Source: Bartonella sp. A05 (lineage in GTDB: Bacteria; Pseudomonadota; Alphaproteobacteria; Rhizobiales; Rhizobiaceae). Taken from it: 64,000 bases of DNA. Positions 29,191 to 37,516 of the stretch are shown piece after piece; the stretch's first letter is position 1, and each line of letters opens with the position of its first letter. The notes beneath the pieces were generated by a model that was not told where the DNA came from, searched no databases, and worked only from the letters and a program-made list of their open reading frames with translations. Both the position numbers and the translations under genes were made by a program. The stretch is taken from NCBI RefSeq assembly GCF_026930145.1, contig NZ_JANHOJ010000003.1, forward strand, positions 62,001 through 126,000. The letters are read 5' to 3'.

Positions 29191-30498
29191 ATGGAGAACG
29201 AAACAACTTCAGAACAACATGACACAAGGAAACGTGTTCTATCTATCGTAGCCAGCGCATCAGGTAATCTCGTAGAGTGGTATGACTTTTATGTATATTC
29301 TTTTACATCGATTTATTTTGCATCGCAATTTTTTCCCTCAGATGGCGATGTTGTTGCCCAACTTTTAAAAGCCGCAGGTGTCTTTTTTATTGGCTTTCTC
29401 ATGCGACCAATTGGTGGATGGCTCTTCGGACGCATTGCCGATCGTTATGGTCGTAAACTCTCAATGCTTATTTCTGTCTTTATGATGTGCAGTGGTTCAT
29501 TCCTAATTGCTATACTCCCCACTTATGAAACAATTGGAATAACAGCAGCAATTCTTCTGCTTTTACTCAGAATGCTTCAAGGTCTCTCTGTCGGTGGAGA
29601 ATATGGTACAACAGCAACTTATATGAGTGAAGTTGCTCTCAAAAACCATCGTGGTTTCTTTGGTTCTTTCCAATATACAACACTTATCGGTGGTCAACTT
29701 CTAGCTAGTCTTGTTATATTCGTTTTGGCACTTTATCTCACAGAAGATCAATTAAAAGCATGGGGCTGGCGTATTCCTTTTGTTATTGGCGGTCTTGCAG
29801 CAATTGTTGCAATTTTCTTACGTGGCTCTCTTCATGAAACAACTACAGAGGAAAGCCGTTCTGGAAAAGAGGCTGGTAGTTTCAAGGAGCTTTTACGCAA
29901 CCATCGAAAAGCTTTCTTTCTGGTTATTGGCTTTACCGCTGGAGGATCGCTTACATTCTACACTTGCACAACTTATATGCAAAAATACCTGATTACAACC
30001 ACCGGTTTTGATAAACATACAGCTACAACTGTTATGACTGCCGCACTCTTTGTTTTCATGTTACTCCAACCTGCATTTGGTGCTCTAGCTGATAAAATTG
30101 GACCGAAAATTTCTCTTCTCTTTTGGAGTGCCTTATCCATTATCTGTACAATTCCGGGACTTACAATCATTGCTGGCACTGACAATAAGTGGATTGCTCT
30201 ATCGGTCATTGTTGGAATGTTGAGCATTATGAGCTTTTATACATCTATCTCTGGTATTATAAAAGCAGCGTTGTTTCCCTCTTCAATACGCGCAATGGGC
30301 GTTGGGCTATCTTACGCTATCGCTAATGCACTATTCGGTGGTTCCGCTGAAGCGGTAGCACTTGGATTGAAGGATATTGGATATGAATCTGTTTTCTATT
30401 ATTATGTAACAGGTATGATGATTATTGCATTCATTTCGGTTCTTTTTATGCCAGATATCCGAGATGGTGGATATCTTGAAAAAGACAATATCCGTTAG
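29191..30498 (+). CDS. kgtP: Alpha-ketoglutarate:proton symporter (MHS family)
   Basis: Inner-membrane importer of 2-oxoglutarate in the metabolite:H+ symporter branch of the MFS. The 435-residue product (E. coli KgtP has 432) agrees with that family along its length: [17 protein letters not shown] (about 22-38), [48 protein letters not shown], and [20 protein letters not shown]. Twelve helices are present. The ATG at 29191 has a weak upstream purine stretch (AAAGGG further up). The gene is preceded by debris of its own duplicated tail and followed by a bidirectional terminator. Confidence 0.93.
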   Translation: MENETTSEQHDTRKRVLSIVASASGNLVEWYDFYVYSFTSIYFASQFFPSDGDVVAQLLKAAGVFFIGFLMRPIGGWLFGRIADRYGRKLSMLISVFMMCSGSFLIAILPTYETIGITAAILLLLLRMLQGLSVGGEYGTTATYMSEVALKNHRGFFGSFQYTTLIGGQLLASLVIFVLALYLTEDQLKAWGWRIPFVIGGLAAIVAIFLRGSLHETTTEESRSGKEAGSFKELLRNHRKAFFLVIGFTAGGSLTFYTCTTYMQKYLITTTGFDKHTATTVMTAALFVFMLLQPAFGALADKIGPKISLLFWSALSIICTIPGLTIIAGTDNKWIALSVIVGMLSIMSFYTSISGIIKAALFPSSIRAMGVGLSYAIANALFGGSAEAVALGLKDIGYESVFYYYVTGMMIIAFISVLFMPDIRDGGYLEKDNIR

Positions 30499-30523
30499 AC
30501 TTTCCTACATTAAATAAAGTTAA

Positions 30524-30553
30524 ACAAAAAAACCCAATAAAATTGGGTTTTTC
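30524..30553. terminator. Bidirectional terminator between kgtP and the DUF2853 gene
   Basis: AACCCAAT (30531-30538) and ATTGGGTT (30542-30549) form a perfect 8-bp stem with a 3-nt loop. A-rich sequence lies on the left and T-rich on the right, so it can end transcription of both convergent genes. Confidence 0.85.
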
Positions 30554-30590
30554 TATAGTTATCATACGGATAACTTCATCTTAAAATTAT

Positions 30591-30899
30591 TTAAATATTA
30601 CCAAGTGCACCGAGTTGTTTGGCAACTAAATAATAAAAAGTCACACGATTTTTTCTGCGCTCTCCCGACATCATTTCAGCAACTTTTGAAACAGCCTTTT
30701 TAGCACTTTGTTCATCAGCATCCAGTACATTTTGAACCCATTCCTCAACGCGCTCTAACTCTTTTGGATCCGATGTAGCAACCAATGATGCATCTTTTTT
30801 CCTCATCACTAAAGCTAAACGATTTCTAAGCCGTTCTATTGCGGCTTTGTTAGGATCTGGATCATATAATTTAATATCTGCTACTAAATCATTTTTCAT
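30591..30899 (-). CDS. DUF2853 family protein
   Basis: A 102-residue soluble, highly charged helical protein with the family pattern DIKLYDPDPNKAAIERL, then RKKDASLVATSDPKELERV (about 34-52), the most conserved part of DUF2853. Function is unknown. A strong ribosome site (GGAGGTG) lies 8 nt before the ATG. It is convergent with kgtP. A decayed second copy lies at 28811-29060. Confidence 0.85.
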   Translation of the reverse strand: MKNDLVADIKLYDPDPNKAAIERLRNRLALVMRKKDASLVATSDPKELERVEEWVQNVLDADEQSAKKAVSKVAEMMSGERRKNRVTFYYLVAKQLGALGNI

Positions 30900-31045
30900 T
30901 TTGCAACACCTCCAAAAATTAGCGGCAATATTTTAAAATCACATCGTATAAATCTATAAATGATTAGAAGATTTAAAATGTTCCCTCTTTCCCAAAGACT
31001 TTTCTTCATCTATATTAGAAAAGCTGGTTTTCCAGATATAGTAAT

Positions 31046-31340
31046 AAATGGACAATGGAATAAACCTATTGGACCCGGGGGCGGTACCCGGCGCCTCCAC
31101 CCAAATATAAGAAATAAAGATTATATTTGGGTGGGGGCGAAACAGGATCGACAAAGGTGTAAAGATTGCTCTTTTACTCGGCATTGTACCACCGTCATCG
31201 GACTAAATGAGTAGTTGCAAATGACAACTATGCGGAAGCACGTCTCGCCGCTTAATCGTGGTGTGAACGCTTCAAACTAAGTCTTAAGCCGTCGCAGGTT
31301 TAAGCGGGGTTCGGAGGCACCTGGCAACAGAAGCCTTCAC
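31046..31340 (+). ncRNA. ssrA: Transfer-messenger RNA, circularly permuted (two-piece)
   Basis: Rescues stalled ribosomes and tags the products for degradation. The pieces are permuted, as is known for alphaproteobacteria: the acceptor part comes first (ending CGCCTCC-ACC, 31092-31101) and the coding part second (starting GGGGGCG, 31133). These ends pair as the acceptor stem (one G-U), with the alanine-type G-U pair in third position. The spacer between them forms a perfect 12-bp stem (ACCCAAATATAA / TTATATTTGGGT) that extends it and should be removed by processing. The tag frame GCA...TAA at 31217-31255 encodes ANDNYAEARLAA. The T-arm loop reads GGCGGTA, unlike a normal TTC loop. Outer ends are approximate. 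Confidence 0.93.
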
Positions 31341-31508
31341 TCTTATAAGCATTTGTTATTGATCTATTAGGTATTATTTGTCATAAATCTGTATTTTCTT
31401 GATTAATGAGACGCATAATAGACACAATACTGCTAGTTTAAAGAAATACTTCATTACACTATATTATTCACGATTAGTTGCTGTATAAAATAAGAGGAAT
31501 AAACTTCG

Positions 31509-32054
31509 ATGGTTCAAGATCAAATCCGTTACGACATTCTCGTTCAGGAGGCGCTTCGTGGAGTTATCCGTAAAGTTTTATCAGAAGTTGCTAAAGCAGG
31601 CCTTCCAGGTAATCATCATTTTTTTATTACTTTTTTCACAAATGCAGCAGGAGTAAAAATTTCTACCCAGCTTAAAAGCCGCTATCCTGATCAAATGACG
31701 ATTGTCTTGCAACATCAATTTAGGGATTTAAGCGTATCAGAAACTGCTTTTGAAGTGACTCTTTCCTTTAAAGAAATTACCGAAAAACTGGTAATCCCTT
31801 TTACTTCTATTCAAGTTTTTTATGACCCCATAGCAGCATTTGAAGCAGCATTTGATCTCCCCTCTAACCTCGCTGCTAAAGAAAACAAAAATACAGAAAA
31901 TTCCCAACACACACCGATTATTTTATCGGATAAACAAAAAAAAGGGAGTATATCCTCAAAAGAAAAGAGACTGGCAATGCACAAAGAGCCATCAAACAAT
32001 GATGCTAAACAGAGTGCTGATGTTGTTTCACTGGATTCTTTCCGAAAGAAATAA
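31509..32054 (+). CDS. sspB: SspB, ClpXP adaptor for SsrA-tagged proteins (alphaproteobacterial type)
   Basis: Binds the SsrA tag and hands the substrate to ClpXP. The 181-residue product has the SspB fold in residues 1-120 (RYDILVQEALRGVIRKVL, GNHHFFITFFTNAAGVKIS, FRDLSVSETAFEVTLSF, IPFTSIQVFYDPIAAF). A polar linker (about 125-165) follows, and the end VVSLDSFRKK fits a ClpX-docking tail. The SD GAGGAAT precedes the ATG. It lies about 170 nt after the tmRNA whose tag it should recognise, and heads a run of three small genes. Confidence 0.9.
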   Translation: MVQDQIRYDILVQEALRGVIRKVLSEVAKAGLPGNHHFFITFFTNAAGVKISTQLKSRYPDQMTIVLQHQFRDLSVSETAFEVTLSFKEITEKLVIPFTSIQVFYDPIAAFEAAFDLPSNLAAKENKNTENSQHTPIILSDKQKKGSISSKEKRLAMHKEPSNNDAKQSADVVSLDSFRKK

Positions 32055-32068
32055 ATGAATTGTATCAT

Positions 32069-32275
32069 ATGACTGAACCGATTAACCTTCGCCAATTTCG
32101 AAAACAAAAAAAACGCTTAGAGAAAACCGCTCAGGCAGAGGAAAATCGTTATCGTTTTGGACGAACAAAAGCTGAAAAGCTTTTTGATCAAAAGAAAACT
32201 TTAAAAACTAAAAGTTTTCTTGATCAGAACCGTATATATAACAACCTGAGTGAGAACAAAAAAGGATGCAAATAA
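32069..32275 (+). CDS. DUF4169 family protein
   Basis: A 68-residue, very basic protein beginning MTEPINLRQFRKQKKR, the signature of DUF4169, a small alphaproteobacterial family of unknown function. The ATG at 32069 begins the conserved family start; three codons before it (TTG) are unlikely to be used. It lies 14 nt after sspB and overlaps the next gene by 10 nt, so the three genes probably form one operon. Confidence 0.75.
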   Translation: MTEPINLRQFRKQKKRLEKTAQAEENRYRFGRTKAEKLFDQKKTLKTKSFLDQNRIYNNLSENKKGCK

Positions 32276-32517
32276 ACGATCCTATTGATTGGTCAGAAGC
32301 GATTCCACAAAAAATATCTATCCGAATTGATGGGCATCTTACAAGTGTCTCGTTAGAACAACCGTTTCTAGACATCCTCAAGAGCATAGCGCACAAAAAA
32401 GGGCAGTCTTTAGCTTCCATTATCACTGATATTGACAATAAAAGACCGCAAAAAGTGAAACTCTCAGCCTCATTACGCATTTTTGCACTTTATAGCGTTC
32501 TCAACCATAAACTTTGA
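32266..32517 (+). CDS. Ribbon-helix-helix domain protein (RHH_4 type)
   Basis: An 83-residue product whose core (ISIRIDGHLTSVSLEQPFLDILKSIAHKKG, continuing QSLASIITDID; about 17-57) matches the RHH_4 group of putative DNA-binding proteins in Rhizobiales. The arrangement of a beta strand followed by two helices suits a dimeric ribbon-helix-helix. The target is unknown, and no toxin partner is adjacent. It overlaps the DUF4169 gene by 10 nt and is followed by about 115 nt before the helicase gene. Confidence 0.75.
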   Translation: MQINDPIDWSEAIPQKISIRIDGHLTSVSLEQPFLDILKSIAHKKGQSLASIITDIDNKRPQKVKLSASLRIFALYSVLNHKL

Positions 32518-32633
32518 AATCTACTTTTTCCTCTCTTGTAAACTTTGTGTTCTCATTGAACTGATTGTGATTTTTCTAAGAAAATAATTTTTAGACCTAG
32601 CGTTTGTATCCAAAAAAGACTAAAAAAGGTACA

Positions 32634-35087
32634 ATGAATAACTTTCTCGACACACCATTTTTCGAGGATGAAAACCTCCCCGATAATCCTGCAAAAAATT
32701 CTGAATTAGCTGTGCATACCGTGGCAGCACCACAGGGAAATACGCAATATACACCTAACTATTTGGAAACACTTAATCCAGAACAACAACAAGCTGTCAT
32801 GAGCACAGAAGGATCTGTTTTAGTGCTTGCAGGTGCTGGTACTGGAAAAACTCGCGTTCTTACGACACGTATTTCTCATATTTTACGCCTCGGTCTTGCC
32901 TCCCCTAAGCAAATATTAGCTGTTACCTTTACCAATAAAGCAGCTCGCGAAATGAAGATGCGTATTGGTGAACTTATTGGTGTAACTGTTGAAGGTATGC
33001 CTTGGCTTGGAACATTTCATTCTATCTGTGTAAAGATTGTACGCCGCCATGCAGAACTTTTAGATTTAAAACACAATTTTACAATTCTTGATAATGACGA
33101 TGTTATTCGTCTTTTGAAACAGCTTATTCAAGCTGAAGGTTTAGATGATAAGCGTTGGCCAGCACGTAACCTTGCAATGATGATTGATTCTTGGAAAAAT
33201 CAAGGTCTTTCGCCAGATCATATTCCGGAATGCGATTCTTACTCTTTTGGTAACGGCATGGGACGTCTGCTCTATCGCAACTATCAAGATCGATTAAAAA
33301 GCCTTAATGCCTGCGACTTTGGCGATCTTTTGCTTCACTCTATTAACATTTTCCAACATAATCCAGATATTCTTCGTAAATATCATGCCAAATTCCGTTA
33401 CATCCTTGTAGATGAATATCAAGACACAAATACAGCACAATATCTTTGGCTTCGCCTTTTAGCGCAACATCCTAAAGGGCAGCAAGTTAACCTTTGTTGC
33501 GTCGGTGATGATGATCAATCTATTTACGGATGGCGTGGCGCAAAAGTCGATAATATATTACGCTTTGAAAAAGACTTTTCTCCCGCAACGATCATACGTC
33601 TAGAACGCAACTATCGTTCTACATCACATATTCTCAAAACTGCTGCTCATCTCATCTCTCATAATCAGGCAAGGCTGGGAAAAACGCTTTTTTCTAATCA
33701 AACAAATGACAAAGAAGCAAAAGTTAAAATTCATGCTGCTTGGGATTCAGCGGAAGAAGCACGCGCTATTGGAGAAGAAATCGAACAAGCACAACAAGCT
33801 GGGCATTTGTTAAATCATATGGCTATATTGGTGCGTGCCTCATTCCAGATGCGGGAATTTGAAGATCGTTTTATAACACTGGGTCTCAATTATCGCGTCA
33901 TTGGTGGTCCACGTTTTTATGAACGAATGGAAATACGAGATGCCATGGCTTATCTGCGCGTTGTTGCCCAACCATCTGATGATTTAGCGTTTGAACGCAT
34001 TCTGAATACACCAAAACGCGGCTTAGGGGATGTAACACTACGCTACCTTTATAATAGTGCTCGTGCACACGGTATTTCCCTCTTTTCTGCCGCTTCCGAA
34101 ATAATTGAAACAGATGAACTAAAACCTAAAGTGCGCAATGCCTTACGCAATGTTATGGAAAATTTCCAACGTTGGCGAGATATGTTACAAAATACCCCAC
34201 ATACAGAACTTGCTGAAATGATTTTTGATGATTCAGGTTATACAGCGATGTGGAAAGCAGATCGCTCACCAGAAGCACCAACACGGTTAGAGAATCTCAA
34301 AGAAATGATCCGCTCCATGGAACAATTTGAAAGTCTTCACAGCTTCCTAGAACATGTTGCTTTGGTTATGGATACTGACAACAATGACGATATGGATGCG
34401 ATCAATATTATGACCCTCCATTCAGCTAAGGGACTTGAATTCGAAACGGTATTTCTTCCCGGTTGGGAAGAAGGACTGTTTCCCCATCAACGTTCATTAG
34501 ACGAAGGTGGCCGTTCAGGGCTGGAAGAAGAACGACGACTTGCTTATGTAGGCCTGACAAGAGCAAAGAAACATCTTCATATATGGTTTGTCTCCAATCG
34601 ACGCGTTCACGGACTTTGGCAATCCACAATCCCGTCCCGTTTTCTTGAAGAATTACCAGAAAAACATGTGGAGATAGCAGAAGCTGAAACATCGTATGGT
34701 CGTTATGGCCAATCACACTTTCAACGTCAGGATCCCTTTGATAATCATTATTTCACGCCAGGATGGCAACGGGCGCAAAAAAATCGAAAGGAAACATCGC
34801 GTAGCAATTTGGCTGCACAATCATCTGTGTATAATAAGAAAATTGGTTATGGTGATATTGACTCAAACTTTAGCAGTACTCAACCTTATCAGCAAAAAAA
34901 TATTGCAAATAAAGCCAATACTAAATCAATGGTTGATACACCACTCACTTTTGCAATCAATGATCGTGTTTTCCATATGAAATTCGGTTATGGTCATGTT
35001 TTAGAAATAGATGGAAATAAACTCACCATCTCATTTGACAAAGCTGGAGAGAAACGCATTCTTGACACTTTTTTAACCAAAGCCTAA
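32634..35087 (+). CDS. uvrD: UvrD/PcrA-type superfamily 1A DNA helicase
   Basis: A 3'-5' DNA helicase for nucleotide-excision and mismatch repair. The 817-residue product has Q-motif LNPEQQQAV, Walker A GAGTGKT (about 67), Walker B VDEYQDTN (about 258), motif III GDDDQSIYGWRGA, motif IV LERNYRST and motif V/VI TLHSAKGLEFETVFLPG and YVGLTRAKKHL. A PcrA/UvrD-like C-terminal Tudor segment closes it (FHMKFGYGHVLEIDGNKLTI). The start at 32634 follows AAAAGG; ten extra upstream codons are not conserved-looking. It ends convergently against the acetyltransferase gene. Confidence 0.95.
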   Translation: MNNFLDTPFFEDENLPDNPAKNSELAVHTVAAPQGNTQYTPNYLETLNPEQQQAVMSTEGSVLVLAGAGTGKTRVLTTRISHILRLGLASPKQILAVTFTNKAAREMKMRIGELIGVTVEGMPWLGTFHSICVKIVRRHAELLDLKHNFTILDNDDVIRLLKQLIQAEGLDDKRWPARNLAMMIDSWKNQGLSPDHIPECDSYSFGNGMGRLLYRNYQDRLKSLNACDFGDLLLHSINIFQHNPDILRKYHAKFRYILVDEYQDTNTAQYLWLRLLAQHPKGQQVNLCCVGDDDQSIYGWRGAKVDNILRFEKDFSPATIIRLERNYRSTSHILKTAAHLISHNQARLGKTLFSNQTNDKEAKVKIHAAWDSAEEARAIGEEIEQAQQAGHLLNHMAILVRASFQMREFEDRFITLGLNYRVIGGPRFYERMEIRDAMAYLRVVAQPSDDLAFERILNTPKRGLGDVTLRYLYNSARAHGISLFSAASEIIETDELKPKVRNALRNVMENFQRWRDMLQNTPHTELAEMIFDDSGYTAMWKADRSPEAPTRLENLKEMIRSMEQFESLHSFLEHVALVMDTDNNDDMDAINIMTLHSAKGLEFETVFLPGWEEGLFPHQRSLDEGGRSGLEEERRLAYVGLTRAKKHLHIWFVSNRRVHGLWQSTIPSRFLEELPEKHVEIAEAETSYGRYGQSHFQRQDPFDNHYFTPGWQRAQKNRKETSRSNLAAQSSVYNKKIGYGDIDSNFSSTQPYQQKNIANKANTKSMVDTPLTFAINDRVFHMKFGYGHVLEIDGNKLTISFDKAGEKRILDTFLTKA

Positions 35088-35141
35088 CGCAATAATTCAT
35101 TTCATTATCTTTTCAAATAAAAACACTGTTCTTACTTTATC

Positions 35142-35777
35142 TTAACGTGTGTGCCATTTTTCAATAAAGGTTTCAATTGTCAGATTTTGCATATCAGACA
35201 ATGCTTCATAAATTTTATTAAGCGGCCAGTTCCACCATGCCATTTCCAAAAGCGCTTGAATCACATTATCAGAAAAACGCATACGAAGCCGCCTTGCGGG
35301 AACACCAGCAACAATCTCATAAGGCATAACATTTTTTGTCACAACAGCATTAGCGCCAATCACGGCACCATTCCCAACACTCACCCCGGGCATAATGACT
35401 GCACCACGTCCAATCCATACATCATGCCCAATTGTGACACGTTTTGCACAACGTCTTTCGCGAAAAGCACTATCTAATACTACATAACGGAAATACTCAT
35501 TGGGACGATAAGTTATCTTATGCGTTGAAACCCGCTCCATTGGATGCTCTAATGCATTCACACACACATGAGATGCTATAGAACAAAAACGACCAATATC
35601 ACTATAAATAGCTTCACTATTGCGCTCAAAATAAGAAAAATCGCCAACAATTACATCGCGTAAAACCACCCGCTCATTAATTTCCACATAGCGTCCCAAT
35701 TTACATTTATGCAATCGTGCCGTTGTATTAATGCGGGGTTCGCTATCATAAAATCTAAGATCGTTCTGAGTATTCAT
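35142..35777 (-). CDS. Hexapeptide-repeat (left-handed beta-helix) acyltransferase
   Basis: A 211-residue CatB/xenobiotic acetyltransferase-like enzyme. Repeated hexapeptide turns build the beta-helix (KLGRYVEINERVVLRDVIVGD; IGHDVWIGRGAVIMPGVSVG; IGANAVVTKNVMPYEIVAG). The middle loop has the family active-site His region (VNALEHPMERVSTHKI). The closest named group I recognise is the transferase associated with phosphonate metabolism clusters, but no phn genes are present here, so the substrate is unknown. The start ATG at 35777 is followed upstream by a 17-bp tandem duplication. Confidence 0.8.
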   Translation of the reverse strand: MNTQNDLRFYDSEPRINTTARLHKCKLGRYVEINERVVLRDVIVGDFSYFERNSEAIYSDIGRFCSIASHVCVNALEHPMERVSTHKITYRPNEYFRYVVLDSAFRERRCAKRVTIGHDVWIGRGAVIMPGVSVGNGAVIGANAVVTKNVMPYEIVAGVPARRLRMRFSDNVIQALLEMAWWNWPLNKIYEALSDMQNLTIETFIEKWHTR

Positions 35778-35779
35778 TT

Positions 35780-35813
35780 ATGTTTTACCAATTATTATGT
35801 TTTACCAATTATT
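35780..35813. repeat. Perfect 17-bp tandem duplication upstream of the acetyltransferase
   Basis: The unit ATGTTTTACCAATTATT occurs twice head to tail (35780-35796, 35797-35813), starting 2 nt upstream of the acetyltransferase start codon. It lies in its 5' untranslated region and may alter ribosome access. The remaining gap to 36019 shows no gene. Confidence 0.85.
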
Positions 35814-36019
35814 TTTGCATACCATAATATGAAAAAACATACTGATTAAGCGAGCTAAGTTCACCGTAAAACAGAAAATAACAACATCCAATTATTCAAT
35901 ATTATTCTATGGCATATATCCTTATAACCTCATAACATACACGCTTTTAACACTGAAATAGAGATTGCAAAATGAACCCAACAGAGCTATAATTATAATA
36001 CTTTAAAGAAAGCTAGATT

Positions 36020-36604
36020 ATGAAAAATGTAATACGCATCTTGGGATTGACAATTATATTTCTTGCGGGCGTTTTTGTTTATGATGCATTCATAAATAAA
36101 CCTTTAGGTGATAATTTTACACTCATTTCGTCCAATGGTGAGATCGTTACTGAAGCTGATATTCGAAGCAAGCCTGCCGTGCTTTTCTTTGGTTTTACCA
36201 TGTGTCCTGTGAGCTGTCCTACAACACTTATCGATCTTAGTCGGTGGCTTGAAGAACTTGGATCAGACGCTGATAAGTTAGGGGTTTGGTTCGTCACTGT
36301 TGACCCTGAACGTGATACCCCAGAAGTGCTTCGTGAATATCTTAGTAACTTCACCGATAAAATCGTTGGAATAAGTGGAGACCCTGAAAAAATTCGTAAC
36401 ATGGTATCCTCTTTCAATGTCGCTGCTGAAAAAGTACCGGGCACAAATGGTAATTATACCTATAACCATACAGCAGCGGTCTTTTTGCTTAAAAAAGGCG
36501 GAAAATTAGCTGGTATTATTCCCTATAATCTCGAGGAAAACGAAAATGAATTAAGGGATGATATTGCTATTAAGCGTCTTAAAAAGCTTGCTGCTTCTAA
36601 CTAG
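36020..36604 (+). CDS. SCO1/SenC family copper chaperone
   Basis: Thioredoxin-fold protein that delivers copper to the CuA centre of cytochrome c oxidase. The 194-residue chain has an N-terminal membrane anchor (about 5-25). The Cu-binding CPVSC motif (about 64-68, in FTMCPVSCPTT) and the distal His in NYTYNHTAAVFLL (about 150) are both intact. The VDPERDTPEVLREY motif is also family-typical. It lies 8 nt upstream of prmA and is likely co-transcribed with it. Confidence 0.93.
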   Translation: MKNVIRILGLTIIFLAGVFVYDAFINKPLGDNFTLISSNGEIVTEADIRSKPAVLFFGFTMCPVSCPTTLIDLSRWLEELGSDADKLGVWFVTVDPERDTPEVLREYLSNFTDKIVGISGDPEKIRNMVSSFNVAAEKVPGTNGNYTYNHTAAVFLLKKGGKLAGIIPYNLEENENELRDDIAIKRLKKLAASN

Positions 36605-36612
36605 ATTTTCAC

Positions 36613-37503
36613 GTGCTTAATAGAAAGAACAACGTGTCTCAGCAAATTCGTCTGTATTGTACTGCTTGCAAAAATGAAGCAGAAAAGTTTTACACCCTTA
36701 TGGAAACAACCTTTGAGGAGGAAGGATATCCTCTTGCTCTTACAGAAATAGATGAAAAAAATGCTATTTATGAGCTTTCGCTTTATGTTGACCAAGAAAA
36801 CCAAGAAACTGCTCATAAACGCTTCGCACACACCCTTGCTCTGAATCCGAATAAAATTAATATAGAAATTTTACCCAATATTGACTGGGTACAACAAAGT
36901 CTTGAAGGATTAAAACCTGTGCAGGCAGGCTCTTTTTTTCTTCATGGAAGCCACGACCGAAAAAATATTCCATCCAATGTTTTGTCTATCGAAATTGATG
37001 CCAATCAAGCCTTTGGCACAGGTCATCATGGAACTACATCCGGTTGTCTAGAAATGATTACTAAGGTCATGCAACTTGAAAATCCGCAAAATGCTCTTGA
37101 TCTTGGCACCGGTAGCGGCGTGTTAGCGATTGGAATCGCGATGCTCAAGCCCATTACTGTACTTGCATCCGATATTGACCCGATAGCCATTCAAGTTGCA
37201 CAACATAATATTGCACTCAATGGTGTTGAACAATACGTCACTGCAATTACTGCAACAGGTTTTAGCCATGATACAATTATATCATACGCGCCCTTTGACC
37301 TTATCGTTGCCAATATTCTTGCCAATCCTCTTATTGAACTAGCACCAGAAATGGTACAAGCTCTGAAAAAAAATGGGTCTATCATCTTATCTGGAATTCT
37401 TGAAGAACAACATGACTATGTTTTAAAAGCTTATCTCAAACAAGGCCTAAAACATATTGAAACATACCACCGCCAGGGATGGGTCACTATACATCTAAAA
37501 TAA
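36613..37503 (+). CDS. prmA: Ribosomal protein L11 methyltransferase
   Basis: SAM-dependent methylation of L11. The 296-residue product has an N-terminal substrate domain (about 8-110) and a Rossmann-fold catalytic domain with FGTGHHGTTSGCLEM, motif I DLGTGSGVLAIGIAML (about 162) and the NPPY-like LIVANILANPLIELAP. The GTG at 36613 gives the full frame. A second GTG at 36634 would start SQQIRLYC, aligned with the start of Brucella PrmA, so the true start may be seven codons later. Confidence 0.94.
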   Translation: MLNRKNNVSQQIRLYCTACKNEAEKFYTLMETTFEEEGYPLALTEIDEKNAIYELSLYVDQENQETAHKRFAHTLALNPNKINIEILPNIDWVQQSLEGLKPVQAGSFFLHGSHDRKNIPSNVLSIEIDANQAFGTGHHGTTSGCLEMITKVMQLENPQNALDLGTGSGVLAIGIAMLKPITVLASDIDPIAIQVAQHNIALNGVEQYVTAITATGFSHDTIISYAPFDLIVANILANPLIELAPEMVQALKKNGSIILSGILEEQHDYVLKAYLKQGLKHIETYHRQGWVTIHLK

Positions 37504-37516
37504 AAAAGAGGGTGTT

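Noticed and set aside
30954-31214. Open frames on both strands over the tmRNA
   Set aside because: The sequence is explained by the tmRNA structure; the frames have no motifs.
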